Shown: positions 1 through 7,394, numbered from the stretch's first letter. The stretch: DNA of 64,000 nt from Cruoricaptor ignavus (GCF_900141665.1 NZ_FQYI01000006.1:1-64000), one strand, 5' to 3'. A program made the numbers and translations. The notes: a model not told the origin generated them from the letters alone.

Positions 1-387
1 CATATCTATCATTTCGGAAATCACGCCTTTGACGACATTCCGATCTTCATCATCTTTTAAATCTAGCCCGCAAAAAGCACTTCCATTAAAATCTGTATGC
101 AAATTGAGATAATAACTGGATGAAACAAGTATCGCCATTAAAGCTCTAAACTTTTTTGCTTCTGAGCCAAAATGCTTGTCTGCAATGTTAACAAACATTT
201 CCTCTCCGGCAGCCTCCCGTTCATCAGCTAGTTTCCTTAATGCAGATTTTGACTCGGACAATTCCCAAAGAATTATCTTCTGAAGCTCCTTATTTTTTTT
301 TAATTCATCAAATTGGCCGCTAAGTAAAACTTTTGCTAAAACCTTCCCTCCATCATTAATGTCTGTAGTCTCTACCAATTCGGATAA
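1..387 (-). pseudogene. TetR-type regulator, C-terminal part only (5' truncated, runs off left edge)
   Basis: An open minus-strand frame runs from about 387 to the left edge without a stop. It reads as the ligand-binding C-terminal half of a Bacteroidota TetR/AcrR-type regulator, with stretches such as LKKNKELQKIILWELSES and FCGLDLKDDEDR that resemble the last 120 residues of that family. The N-terminal HTH of about 60-70 residues is absent: upstream of residue S (382-384) the frame meets a stop at 388-390, exactly where a hipA-derived segment begins at 384. The gene was therefore cut by the rearrangement that placed the hipA copy here and cannot make a DNA-binding protein from this locus. 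The C-terminus lies outside the window. Family assignment is from pattern recognition only. Confidence 0.6.
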
Positions 388-825
388 TCACAAAGAATGG
401 CAACAACCACAAAAACAGATATTTTCGTATTTGCCGATTGGATTGGGATTAAAGAACCTACGCTTATCGGAGTCCTTACCGCACAGTTTGCAAAGGGGAG
501 AAAATCCTTTAGTTTCGGGTATGATAAACAATGGTTATTATCTCCTCATAAATTTTTATTAGATCCGGATATTCAGTTATTTTCAGGGAAACAGTTTCCT
601 AATGGAAAAGAAAATTTTGGTGTTTTTTTAGACAGTATGCCAGATACCTGGGGCAGAACTTTGATGAAGCGGAGAGCTTTACAAATTGCTAAAGAACTCG
701 ATGAAACTCCTAAAATTTTATACGATATTGATTATCTATTAGGTGTTTATGATGAAACCAGAATTGGAGCGCTTCGTTTCAAAACTGATTTAAACGGAGA
801 TTTTTTGGATAATAATCAAGATTAT
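384..825 (+). repeat. 442-bp direct repeat of 9116-9557 (hipA 5' region)
   Basis: The segment aligns without gaps to 9116-9557, from ATAATCACAAAG just before the start codon to AATCAAGATTAT inside the gene. About a dozen substitutions are visible, clustered in codons 2-5 and otherwise mostly synonymous. The breaks at both ends are sharp. The same orientation and about 8.7 kb of spacing make it a possible substrate for deletion of everything between the two copies. Confidence 0.85.
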
Positions 826-843
826 AAGCAAAAAGTGTACTGA
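397..843 (+). pseudogene. Truncated hipA copy (N-terminal third of a HipA-type kinase)
   Basis: The first 143 codons match the N-terminal domain of the intact hipA at 9129-10385 with only a handful of differences. The reading frame then leaves homology after the shared NNQDY and ends with KQKVY and a stop at 841-843. Everything needed for kinase activity (the GGARPKA loop, the SNTDDHLRNHGF catalytic motif and PAYDLNPS) is missing, and no hipB antitoxin precedes it. The 442-bp homology begins at the base corresponding to the end of hipB in the intact locus. It could still be translated as a 148-residue product, but no activity is expected. It is more likely a relic of recombination between two hip modules than a perfect recent duplication, because synonymous differences are present. 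Confidence 0.8.
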
Positions 844-912
844 TTTAGTTCAGAACTAAGATAGTTTTATTCATAATAAACAAAAAATACTCTCTAAGTA
901 AAAGTACACTTT
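832..912. repeat. 81-bp segment bounded by a perfect 10-bp inverted repeat
   Basis: AAAGTGTACT at 832-841 is repeated inverted as AGTACACTTT at 903-912. The interior is A+T-rich and holds a second palindrome, TTAGTTC-A-GAACTAA, at 845-859. It starts seven bases after the truncated hipA homology stops. The layout is what a tiny non-autonomous element or a recombination scar would leave, but no target-site duplication or transposase is visible, so its nature is unknown. Confidence 0.4.
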
Positions 913-1016
913 CTTTTGAAGACATACAGCAGCCAGTTAATACTCCGATCCAAGAAGAAACCAATGGAACTGTCAAACCAGTCACCAAGGGAACCTTCAT
1001 TTATATTGAGGAATAA
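849..1016 (+). pseudogene. Possible C-terminal remnant of an unknown protein
   Basis: After a stop at 846-848 an open frame without a start codon runs to a TAA at 1014-1016 and ends in KGTFIYIEE. The last 35 residues (from about 913) have protein-like composition, while the part inside the inverted repeat does not. It may be the tail of a gene whose body was lost in the rearrangement at 384-912. I do not recognise the family and cannot exclude chance. Confidence 0.25.
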
Positions 1017-1028
1017 ACCAACCACTCT

Positions 1029-1081
1029 AAAAATTGGCGGCAGACAAAAAAACATTTTTGAAAGTTCTTATTAATGCCGCC
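1029..1081 (-). terminator. Probable terminator of the six-gene operon
   Basis: Reading leftward, GGCGGCA (1075-1081) pairs with TGCCGCC (1036-1042). An inner CAAAAA/TTTTTG pairing shortens the loop, and AATTTTT follows. It lies 18 bp after the end of the DCC gene. The long loop makes it a weaker candidate than a classic hairpin. Confidence 0.45.
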
Positions 1082-1098
1082 CATTGACAAAGAATATT

Positions 1099-1440
1099 TT
1101 AGTTAAAAATTTTGGAGGATATAATATATCTATTTTTCGCAACAATTTTATATAAATAGTCGGTGATAGATATAGGAAGTAACAACCCAAAACTTATAAA
1201 ATAGTAAGGAAATTTAAAGTTTTTAAAAATATTGAAAACCGCCTGCGACCTGTTAAAGACCCTACCCCCGTTTACAAAATATATGGTTTGTAAGTCTATA
1301 AATTGAATCCCCCGCGCTCTAAGAATTTGGCGAGCTTCCTTACTCCTTACAGGAAGAGTAATAAATTTGTTATTGCTCCTTACACACCATTCTGAAAATT
1401 TAGTGCAGAAACCACACTTGTCATCATATATTATATTCAT
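1099..1440 (-). CDS. DCC-family (DUF393) thiol-disulfide oxidoreductase-like protein
   Basis: This 113-residue protein opens with a YDDKCGFC motif (residues 5-12). That matches the YDGxCxxC signature of the DUF393/DCC family, small thioredoxin-fold-like proteins presumed to exchange thiols and disulfides. A hydrophobic stretch near the C-terminus (YYFISFGLLLPISITDYLY) may sit at the membrane. It is the last gene of the leftward operon, one base after the outer-membrane gene. Genes of this family are often found beside HTTM membrane proteins, as here. Because the operon's secreted 80-residue peptide has a single cysteine, a role in its thiol chemistry is conceivable, but that is inference. Confidence 0.75.
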   Translation of the reverse strand: MNIIYDDKCGFCTKFSEWCVRSNNKFITLPVRSKEARQILRARGIQFIDLQTIYFVNGGRVFNRSQAVFNIFKNFKFPYYFISFGLLLPISITDYLYKIVAKNRYIISSKIFN

Positions 1441-1441
1441 A

Positions 1442-3502
1442 TTATTTCAGTCTATCTATGGTGTCATCATTGGTTTTCTCTTGATTACCCGGCTTGTAAG
1501 ATTTTCCTGTAACATTCCATTTTAAAATTACTCCAAAGCTTCTTACATCCGCGTATCTTTTTGTTCCATAAAAGTAGTTCGGAACCGTTGTTTCCTCCCA
1601 TGTCCTATTTGTTTTTAAAATATCATAAGCAAAAAACATAATGTTTAGATTTGAATTTATCTTTTTTGACAGGGTTATATCTAGTTTTTGATTTGTATAA
1701 TGTTTTATTAATCCGTCTTTATTCGTGGGATTAACCTCATAATTCACATTTAATTTAAAATCTCTCCCTATATTGATTATATTATTGGTTTCGAAAATTA
1801 ACGATGGGGTGCTTTTAGAAAGCATTCGGTTGTATTCTTTATCATCTATCTTCACATACTGCACTGCTGCAGATGCTTTTAAGATCCACTTCCTATTGAG
1901 AAAGGCATTATTATACTCCGTCCCCGCCTGGACTACATATAAATTTTCAAAATTTTTGTATGTTGAGTTTATCCTCCCATTCTCCAAATCATAGAAAGAG
2001 CTTGTAAAATCTTTCATATATCCTGCTAATGAAAATAATGACCATTTATTTTTCATTGTTTGATAGCTTACTGCAAAAAACTTCGTAGGGTTAATATCCG
2101 AGTCTCCCGATTCGTAGGTGATATCACTGCCCACCCGTTTAAAAGGGTTCAAATAATTATAGTTAGGGCGAAATATTTGCTTTCTAAAAGTAATATTATT
2201 TTCCCATTTGCCAGAAGATGTCCAATTATAACTTACATCATATAGTAAGTTTGTATAATCCTTCTTATTTTGATATTCTTTTATTCCTTCTCTGAAAGAG
2301 TAATTGATATAAGAGGTTTCTGAACGAAGGCCTATCCTTAATGAACGATTATTAGAAAATGAAAAAGATTGACTGATGTAGGATGCTAGCACTTTTTCAT
2401 TATATCTGAATGGGGCATCCAGTATAGAGTTTGTAAATATATCCTTATTATTATTTTCAACATTTATATTATGTAGTTTTATACCTGCACTTGTTTCTCC
2501 AAGCTTATTCTTGTTCTTATAATCTGCAAAAACAATTATTATCGGGGTCTTCGTGTCCACTTGTTGCTGATCTGTTTGCAACCCATTAAATGTTCCCAAA
2601 ATATCAGACTTCCCTTTATTAATAACTTGATGACTACCTATTTTCAGCGTATTATCATCATTAAAATTATGTTTGAGTGTTTCCGAAAATTGAAAAAAAT
2701 TACTCTTTGAATCTATTTCTATCCCCTTGTTGAAGGTTTCATTTTTACTTATTCCTACTTTATCAGAATTAGAGAGGGCATAGGTTCCTGAAAAATCTAT
2801 TATACTCTTCTCTCCTATATTTAAAGTTCCATTGATGAAAAATCGATGGCTTCTAAAGGTGTTATTGTCTTTATACCCTACTGATATTAAAGGATTTTCC
2901 TCGATAATCTGTTGAACTTCTGCCTTATTATTTGTAGGTGTATATCCAAAATTATAACTAGTATAGAATCTTAATTTTGTTCCGCTAAGCCCATAATTTA
3001 CCCCCGTTGAATTATAAAATTTAGTTTTTATCCCATTGGTTGTATTAATGCCCATTTGGTAACTTCCCTCTCTTTGAGTAAGTTGGACATTGATTACGGC
3101 ATATACTTCTGATCCATAAGAGGAGTCGGGTGTGGTATCAATAGTTATTTTTCTAATACTTTTAGGGTCTAGTGTCTTCAGATAACTTTCTAAGTCTGCA
3201 GCATCCATCTGCATCTGTATTCCATTCACCTCCAATATGGCTACTTTCCCCTGAACTTTTATTGGTGACCCGTCAGAAATGCTTAATAATGGAATTTGTT
3301 TCATTCCCTCCCAGACACTTGGTGTATCCTGGAAATCTTTCCCTACAACAGAAACTTCATATTTACCCTCTTTTTTTACAATTTTTGTCGTCTTTTCCGT
3401 CTTTATCACAACTTCTTCTATTGTCTTTTCTTTTTGATTAGACTGTCCGAAAGCGAGAGTGCCTGTTAGTATAAGTAGGGTAAATATGATATTTCTCTTC
3501 AT
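1442..3502 (-). CDS. Outer-membrane beta-barrel receptor-like protein (TonB-dependent receptor type)
   Basis: The protein has 686 residues. A signal peptide (about 1-19, ending LAFG) precedes a plug-like region to about residue 155, including EVNGIQMQ and a segment resembling the plug-domain stretch that ends in VINVQL. A long series of alternating aromatic/polar beta strands follows to the C-terminus. It resembles the outer-membrane beta-barrel family 3 proteins of Bacteroidota, which look like TonB-dependent receptors without the usual N-terminal carboxypeptidase-like domain. No SusD partner is present. Placed inside the peptide operon (23 bp after the preceding gene), it could export, import or sense the operon's product across the outer membrane, or serve as an immunity factor. 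The family is fairly sure; the substrate is unknown. Confidence 0.75.
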   Translation of the reverse strand: MKRNIIFTLLILTGTLAFGQSNQKEKTIEEVVIKTEKTTKIVKKEGKYEVSVVGKDFQDTPSVWEGMKQIPLLSISDGSPIKVQGKVAILEVNGIQMQMDAADLESYLKTLDPKSIRKITIDTTPDSSYGSEVYAVINVQLTQREGSYQMGINTTNGIKTKFYNSTGVNYGLSGTKLRFYTSYNFGYTPTNNKAEVQQIIEENPLISVGYKDNNTFRSHRFFINGTLNIGEKSIIDFSGTYALSNSDKVGISKNETFNKGIEIDSKSNFFQFSETLKHNFNDDNTLKIGSHQVINKGKSDILGTFNGLQTDQQQVDTKTPIIIVFADYKNKNKLGETSAGIKLHNINVENNNKDIFTNSILDAPFRYNEKVLASYISQSFSFSNNRSLRIGLRSETSYINYSFREGIKEYQNKKDYTNLLYDVSYNWTSSGKWENNITFRKQIFRPNYNYLNPFKRVGSDITYESGDSDINPTKFFAVSYQTMKNKWSLFSLAGYMKDFTSSFYDLENGRINSTYKNFENLYVVQAGTEYNNAFLNRKWILKASAAVQYVKIDDKEYNRMLSKSTPSLIFETNNIINIGRDFKLNVNYEVNPTNKDGLIKHYTNQKLDITLSKKINSNLNIMFFAYDILKTNRTWEETTVPNYFYGTKRYADVRSFGVILKWNVTGKSYKPGNQEKTNDDTIDRLK

Positions 3503-3525
3503 AGCTTTTCTTTTTTAAATTAATT

Positions 3526-3906
3526 CTACTTTTTGGCGGATTTAAATTCCTTATGAACCGAACTCATAGTCAGTCCTGTAATCTTATTTTTATCATCAAA
3601 TTTCATGATTACATCCATTGGTTGGTTTTCAAACCTTACATAGTAGTAATAAATTCCTTTTTCATCTTTGTTTATTTCTATAATACCTTTGTAGTCACCT
3701 AGTTTCTGTAATAGCAAATCTGTTTGCGAAAGTTTGCTTGCTGTAAGATCCTTTTTAAGATTATCACTAAAATAGGTGGTGACCTTATTATAATCTTTCT
3801 TTTGATAAAGATTATAGATACACTCTCTTCCTAACGCTTGTTGTGATTGTGCAAAACCAAATGCACTGAACATTGTAACGAATACAAATACTAATAAATG
3901 TCTCAT
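3526..3906 (-). CDS. Small secreted protein, DUF3887-like
   Basis: A 126-residue protein with a clear signal peptide (residues 1-19, ending SAFGFA). The mature part starts with a short helical segment and continues with an alpha/beta pattern (YYYYVRFENQPMDVIMKF) resembling DUF3887 or NTF2-like periplasmic domains. Its start codon overlaps the stop of the HTTM gene by four bases (ATGA), so the two are translationally coupled. It may assist maturation or bind the peptide in the periplasm; nothing in the sequence shows a catalytic site. The exact family is uncertain. Confidence 0.6.
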   Translation of the reverse strand: MRHLLVFVFVTMFSAFGFAQSQQALGRECIYNLYQKKDYNKVTTYFSDNLKKDLTASKLSQTDLLLQKLGDYKGIIEINKDEKGIYYYYVRFENQPMDVIMKFDDKNKITGLTMSSVHKEFKSAKK

Positions 3907-4763
3907 AATTTTTTATTGTTTATTGTTATATTAAAGTTGTAAAAATTGGTTAAATTCCAAATTATCATCATTGCAGAAAAGAAATATAAGTTTAAGAATA
4001 CCGCTATGCCTAAGTGCATTGATATCGTCAGAAACAGCCATATATTTCTTGTTTGTTTTATCCATATAAAAAGTGGATATGCCATTTCTATCACTATTGT
4101 TGCCCAGCCTATAATTATCAGTAGCGTTGGATTATTTCCTAAAAAGGAAAAATCAAATTGGAAATCCTGGTTAGCAAATGGAAGATGTATCGCCTTCCAA
4201 ATACTTTCTCCATTCCACCAGTTAAACCCTGTTACTTTTCCTAAGCCGGACAAAAAATATAAAATACTTAAATGGACTTGAAATAACCTCCTATATGGGG
4301 TTTTCTCCATATTATTGCAAGGAATTAAAATCAGGTAGAATAGTGACATACTCATAAAAAAGTCTATCCCATAGGTGTAAAATCCGCTACCTTTTACCAT
4401 TGCAATTTGCATTACAAGTAATATAAAGGCTACTATCCTTGTTCTTACTCCTGTTACTAACAGTACTCCTAATAAAATATATAGCATTTTGAATCCTATA
4501 AGAACTTGATCCTCTTGGATACCAAAAGTCTTTAAATAGGAAATTATCTTAGGTAGCGTTAACAGATAGTTAGGGACAAATACATCCATTATATCGCTAG
4601 GAACAAAACCCTTGGTTGAATATAGGTTATTAAAATCTGGAAGTATAGAGATTAAATGTAGTATTAGTAATACTCCTATAGATTGTCTAAAAAAGGTGAC
4701 CCACCTCTGATTTTTTAATTCTTGAAAAAAGAAGTTTTGTAATTTATGGGTTAGTGCTATCAT
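3903..4763 (-). CDS. HTTM-domain integral membrane protein, SdpB-like
   Basis: A 286-residue polytopic protein with about seven or eight membrane segments. Characteristic stretches are GFKMLYILLGVLLVTGVRTR, GIDFFMSMSLFYLIL, SGLGKVTGFNWWNG and a late EMAYPLFIW followed by SMHLGIAVF. These fit the HTTM family (horizontally transferred transmembrane, related to vitamin K-dependent carboxylase). Bacillus SdpB, which acts with SdpA in making the SdpC-derived toxin peptide, belongs to it. It overlaps the downstream secreted protein by four bases and the upstream anchored protein by four bases. That pairing, plus the peptide gene at the head of the operon, gives the SdpABC-like reading. HTTM membership is well supported; the reaction is unknown. 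Confidence 0.7.
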   Translation of the reverse strand: MIALTHKLQNFFFQELKNQRWVTFFRQSIGVLLILHLISILPDFNNLYSTKGFVPSDIMDVFVPNYLLTLPKIISYLKTFGIQEDQVLIGFKMLYILLGVLLVTGVRTRIVAFILLVMQIAMVKGSGFYTYGIDFFMSMSLFYLILIPCNNMEKTPYRRLFQVHLSILYFLSGLGKVTGFNWWNGESIWKAIHLPFANQDFQFDFSFLGNNPTLLIIIGWATIVIEMAYPLFIWIKQTRNIWLFLTISMHLGIAVFLNLYFFSAMMIIWNLTNFYNFNITINNKKL

Positions 4764-5317
4764 ACCTCATATTTTTTTATCATTGCTATTCGCGGTGCAG
4801 ATTGCTTATTGAAATTTTTGATCGATGGATAATCAAACAGATACATTTTCAGTTCTACCTTACTGCTTTTCGGGTGGTCTTTTTTAATTTTTATCGCCAC
4901 CTGTTTCATTACGATATCCAAATACCGGTCATGTCTCTCATCAATTTTGTCAAGCTTGTCTAAAAACATATGGTTCATACATGACAATCTCAATTTTCCT
5001 TCTTTCGAGTTAGTCGGGATTTCATTCAATTGTTTTATTATATTTCCTTTTTCATCATAGATTCGAATATTAAAAACGAAGTCGCTTGATACATTTGGTC
5101 CGAAAAATCCATATCCTGTTTCAAAACCGGTATATTTTCCAAAAAAATCAATAGGTGCCCATTTACTAAAAGCTTCCATTTTGTCTAAAAACTTAGGTCT
5201 ATCTTTTTTGTAAAAAGAATAATAACTTTCTAAATCTGACAAAATAGAAAAAGAACACATGATAATAAATATCACACTAACTATTATTACCGCACATAGT
5301 TTTTGTAATTTATTCAT
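4760..5317 (-). CDS. Membrane-anchored HTTM partner protein, SdpA-like by position
   Basis: A 185-residue protein with one N-terminal membrane segment (about residues 7-27) and a soluble, presumably extracytoplasmic domain. It contains YGFFGPN (69-75), a motif of the FF-x-PN kind often seen in proteins encoded directly upstream of HTTM genes. The gene overlaps the HTTM gene by four bases and follows the peptide gene by 60 bp. Size, single anchor and position match SdpA of the Bacillus Sdp system, which is needed with SdpB to produce the active peptide. I cannot claim sequence homology to SdpA by eye. Confidence 0.55.
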   Translation of the reverse strand: MNKLQKLCAVIIVSVIFIIMCSFSILSDLESYYSFYKKDRPKFLDKMEAFSKWAPIDFFGKYTGFETGYGFFGPNVSSDFVFNIRIYDEKGNIIKQLNEIPTNSKEGKLRLSCMNHMFLDKLDKIDERHDRYLDIVMKQVAIKIKKDHPKSSKVELKMYLFDYPSIKNFNKQSAPRIAMIKKYEV

Positions 5318-5377
5318 GATTTACCTTTTTAAAATACTGAGCGGAATTTAATATTACACCGCTCAGTATGATTGTTT

Positions 5378-5620
5378 TTAGTATTTGGACAGAATATTAT
5401 CCATTTTAGCTCCTGATTCTGTTTCCACTACATTATAGATATGTTCTGTGAAAAAGTCCATACATAAATGTTTGGTAGCCACACTAGCGCCTTCAGAATC
5501 CATATCCATTAAACTTTGCACTGATACTTCTTGAGCGCTTACCTGTTTGGTGTTTGCCTTTGTAAATGACATCGCTGTCAAACCCACTACCGCTACTAGC
5601 GGAAAAAATAGTTTTTTCAT
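5378..5620 (-). CDS. Secreted 80-residue peptide precursor, function unknown
   Basis: The first gene of the operon encodes 80 residues. A Sec-type signal peptide (MKK followed by a hydrophobic core, to about residue 22) precedes a mature part of about 58 residues, acidic in its first half (QSLMDMDSEG). A single cysteine lies at 53 (HLCMDFF) and the C-terminus is ILSKY. It sits 60 bp before the SdpA-like gene and about 185 bp after the lux-type promoter. Small size, secretion signal and neighbours suggest a toxin, bacteriocin or signal precursor, analogous in place to SdpC. Unlike the SdpC peptide it lacks a cysteine pair and a strongly hydrophobic mature core. I do not recognise homologues. 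Confidence 0.6.
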   Translation of the reverse strand: MKKLFFPLVAVVGLTAMSFTKANTKQVSAQEVSVQSLMDMDSEGASVATKHLCMDFFTEHIYNVVETESGAKMDNILSKY

Positions 5621-5805
5621 TTTTTTAACTTTTTTGATTTTTTTGTTTAATTATTGCTCCATTTGGTCTTGAGCTTCCGGTGACCTTATGTTAATTTTTC
5701 GTGTTCACATAGTCTCACTATTTACTTTTTTCTTTGAGTGTAACTCTCGCAATCTGTAGCTACTGGAATATTTTTTAGATAAATCTTTATTGTTTTTTTC
5801 TGATT

Positions 5806-5889
5806 CAAAAATGGAGTTTTATGCTTTCATTTTTGCTACACTTTGGTGTAGTTCTATGCTGTCGCCTGAAAAACTACACTTTGGTGTAG
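5806..5889 (-). promoter_or_regulatory. Promoter of the peptide operon with two CTACAC-N4-GTGTAG boxes
   Basis: Reading leftward, a -7-like element CATTTTTG (5806-5813) is preceded by two identical palindromes CTACACTTTGGTGTAG at 5836-5851 and 5874-5889, whose starts are 38 bp apart. The nearer box is centred 34 bp upstream of the -7 element, near -42 from the likely start. No TTTG-type -33 element is present between box and -7, as expected for an activator-dependent promoter. The farther box lies inside the last codons of the acyltransferase gene. The leader to the peptide gene would be about 180 nt. Confidence 0.7.
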
Positions 5890-6498
5890 TGTAGCCCAAG
5901 CTCTGGTCGAATTCATATTTTGTGGAAGCAAATGACTATTGTTATCAAGAAATTTTTTAAGCCCTGTATAGGTAAGCAGGACAGGAATAGTCTCAGAGCC
6001 TAAATAGTCTATCGAATCGGCAAGGGTAATTGCTTCAATCCCTAATAACTTTAGTACTCTTAGAAGCTTTGCGTCGCATTCTGCCAATGCAAAGCAGTCT
6101 TCGTTTTGGCAAACTTCATTTATAGCACAAACCATTAAGGTTTTAAAAACATTGAATCCCGTTTTATCGATCCCTTTTTTTATGGCGAATCTTCCAATGT
6201 GCCAAACATTATATTTATTATCTTGCCTAAGACCATCAATGTTGATGTTAAATAACTTCTGCATTGGTAGAACCTCTTTTCCATTCCATTTTGAAACCCT
6301 GATGGAACCTACTATTGAATGCTGGTCCATCGAAACAAATATTTTTGAATTATCCAGCTTCAACTCTTCAAGATATATTTCATCAACCTCTTTATCAAGT
6401 AATCGGTTGTTTATAAGATGATGGCTGTAATTTTCCTCTACAACAAATTTTGCCAATTCAAAGAGGTTTTGCCTGTCTAAAGAATAATAGTTGAGCAT
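5854..6498 (-). CDS. GNAT-fold N-acyltransferase, candidate signal synthase
   Basis: The 214-residue protein shows GNAT acyltransferase features. A beta strand IFVSMDQHSIVGSIRV (53-68) carries the usual GxxR-like turn. WHIGRFAIKKG (99-109) resembles the E-x-SRFAV region of LuxI-type and FeeM-type N-acyl amino acid or homoserine-lactone synthases. A helical segment and a late strand follow. It is divergent from a LuxR-type regulator and is itself preceded by a pair of lux-type boxes, the usual layout of an autoinducer synthase. The N-terminal arginine and tryptophan pattern of true LuxI is not evident, so a different acylated product is likely. It could also be a plain acetyltransferase. Its last codons contain a second-promoter box. 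Confidence 0.55.
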   Translation of the reverse strand: MLNYYSLDRQNLFELAKFVVEENYSHHLINNRLLDKEVDEIYLEELKLDNSKIFVSMDQHSIVGSIRVSKWNGKEVLPMQKLFNINIDGLRQDNKYNVWHIGRFAIKKGIDKTGFNVFKTLMVCAINEVCQNEDCFALAECDAKLLRVLKLLGIEAITLADSIDYLGSETIPVLLTYTGLKKFLDNNSHLLPQNMNSTRAWATLHQSVVFQATA

Positions 6499-6530
6499 AT
6501 AGTAATATTTTTAAATCGTTAAATTTTTAT

Positions 6531-6618
6531 CAAAAATATTTCTCTATCATGTTGTTATATGCTACACTTTTGTGTAGATTTGTTTAATTAAGCTAAATAC
6601 TACACTGTTGTGTAGTAT
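6531..6618 (-). promoter_or_regulatory. Acyltransferase promoter with paired lux-type boxes; luxR promoter on the opposite strand
   Basis: Leftward, TATTTTTG (6531-6538) is a TAnnTTTG -7 element. CTACACTTTTGTGTAG (6562-6577) is centred 35 bp upstream of it. A longer palindrome with 9-bp arms, ATACTACAC-TGTT-GTGTAGTAT (6597-6618), follows with the same 38-bp repeat distance seen at 5836/5874. Rightward, TTG (6552-6554), 20 bp, then TAGATTTG (6575-6582) make a plausible luxR promoter that overlaps the first box, while the second box is close to its expected start. A bound regulator would thus activate the synthase gene and could block its own. Confidence 0.7.
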
Positions 6619-6634
6619 TCTGAATTTTAGAGTT

Positions 6635-7393
6635 ATGGAAGAAAAAAATCAATTCTTTTCAGATAAAAACACGGTAAAGTCTATTTCCGAAAAAGATGCT
6701 GTACAAACCGGCAATTATTTAGAAATAGTGAAGGCATTTGCAAGAGTCACCTATATGAGTATCTATGTAATAGATTATCAAAATAAAGGTTTTGAATATG
6801 TATCCGATAATCCTCTTTTTCTTTGCGGTCTGACTCCTGACGAAGTACAGGAGTTAGGATATGGCTTTTATTTCCGGAATGTAAAACAGGAAGATTTACC
6901 GCTGTTACTAAAAATCAACGAGGTAGGATTTGATTTTTACGAAAAGTTGCCGTTAGAGGATAGGAAAAACTACACAATTTCTTATGACTTCCATATTATA
7001 AATGAAAAGAAAAACTCCATACTCATCAACCATAAGCTAACACCGATGTTTCTTACCGAGGATGGCAAAATATGGAAGGCGATGTGCATCGTGGCATTAT
7101 CCCCAAATCATACTGCAGGAAATATAACCATCTCTAAACAGGGGTCGGAAACATTTTGGAAATACAATTTGGAAAGGAAGAAATGGGTTGAGGAGGCGAA
7201 GGCTAAACTATCGGATAGAGAAATTGAGATATTAAGGCTTTACGCAAGAGGTCTTACGATTACTGAAATTGCAGAACAGATATTTGTATCGGCCGATACC
7301 GTTAAGTTCCATCGGAGGAAACTGTTTGAAAAAATAGGCGTGCAAAATATTACGGAAGCACTGGCATATGCTACTAACAATAAATTGTTATAA
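6635..7393 (+). CDS. LuxR-type transcriptional regulator with N-terminal PAS-like domain
   Basis: From the ATG at 6635 the product has 252 residues. Residues about 30-150 form a PAS-like sensor (YVIDYQNKGFEYVSDNPLFL and later beta strands). Residues about 188-250 form a GerE/LuxR helix-turn-helix (LSDREIEILRLYARGLTITE, then VSADTVKFHRRKLFEKI). An upstream TTG at 6608 in the same frame is unlikely to be used because it lies inside the operator palindrome. PAS-LuxR regulators are common in Bacteroidota; most have no known ligand. The divergent acyltransferase and the boxes at three promoters make this the likely binder of CTACAC-N4-GTGTAG. No receiver domain is present. Confidence 0.8.
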   Translation: MEEKNQFFSDKNTVKSISEKDAVQTGNYLEIVKAFARVTYMSIYVIDYQNKGFEYVSDNPLFLCGLTPDEVQELGYGFYFRNVKQEDLPLLLKINEVGFDFYEKLPLEDRKNYTISYDFHIINEKKNSILINHKLTPMFLTEDGKIWKAMCIVALSPNHTAGNITISKQGSETFWKYNLERKKWVEEAKAKLSDREIEILRLYARGLTITEIAEQIFVSADTVKFHRRKLFEKIGVQNITEALAYATNNKLL

Positions 7394-7394
7394 A

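Noticed and set aside
832-912. The AAAGTGTACT/AGTACACTTT pair as a further lux-type box
   Set aside because: It reads GTGTAC and not GTGTAG, the arms are 81 bp apart end to end, and no -7 element lies at the 34-35 bp distance.
6608-6634. Longer start (TTG at 6608) for the LuxR-type gene
   Set aside because: It begins inside the operator palindrome and adds a nonconserved segment; the ATG at 6635 gives a normal start.
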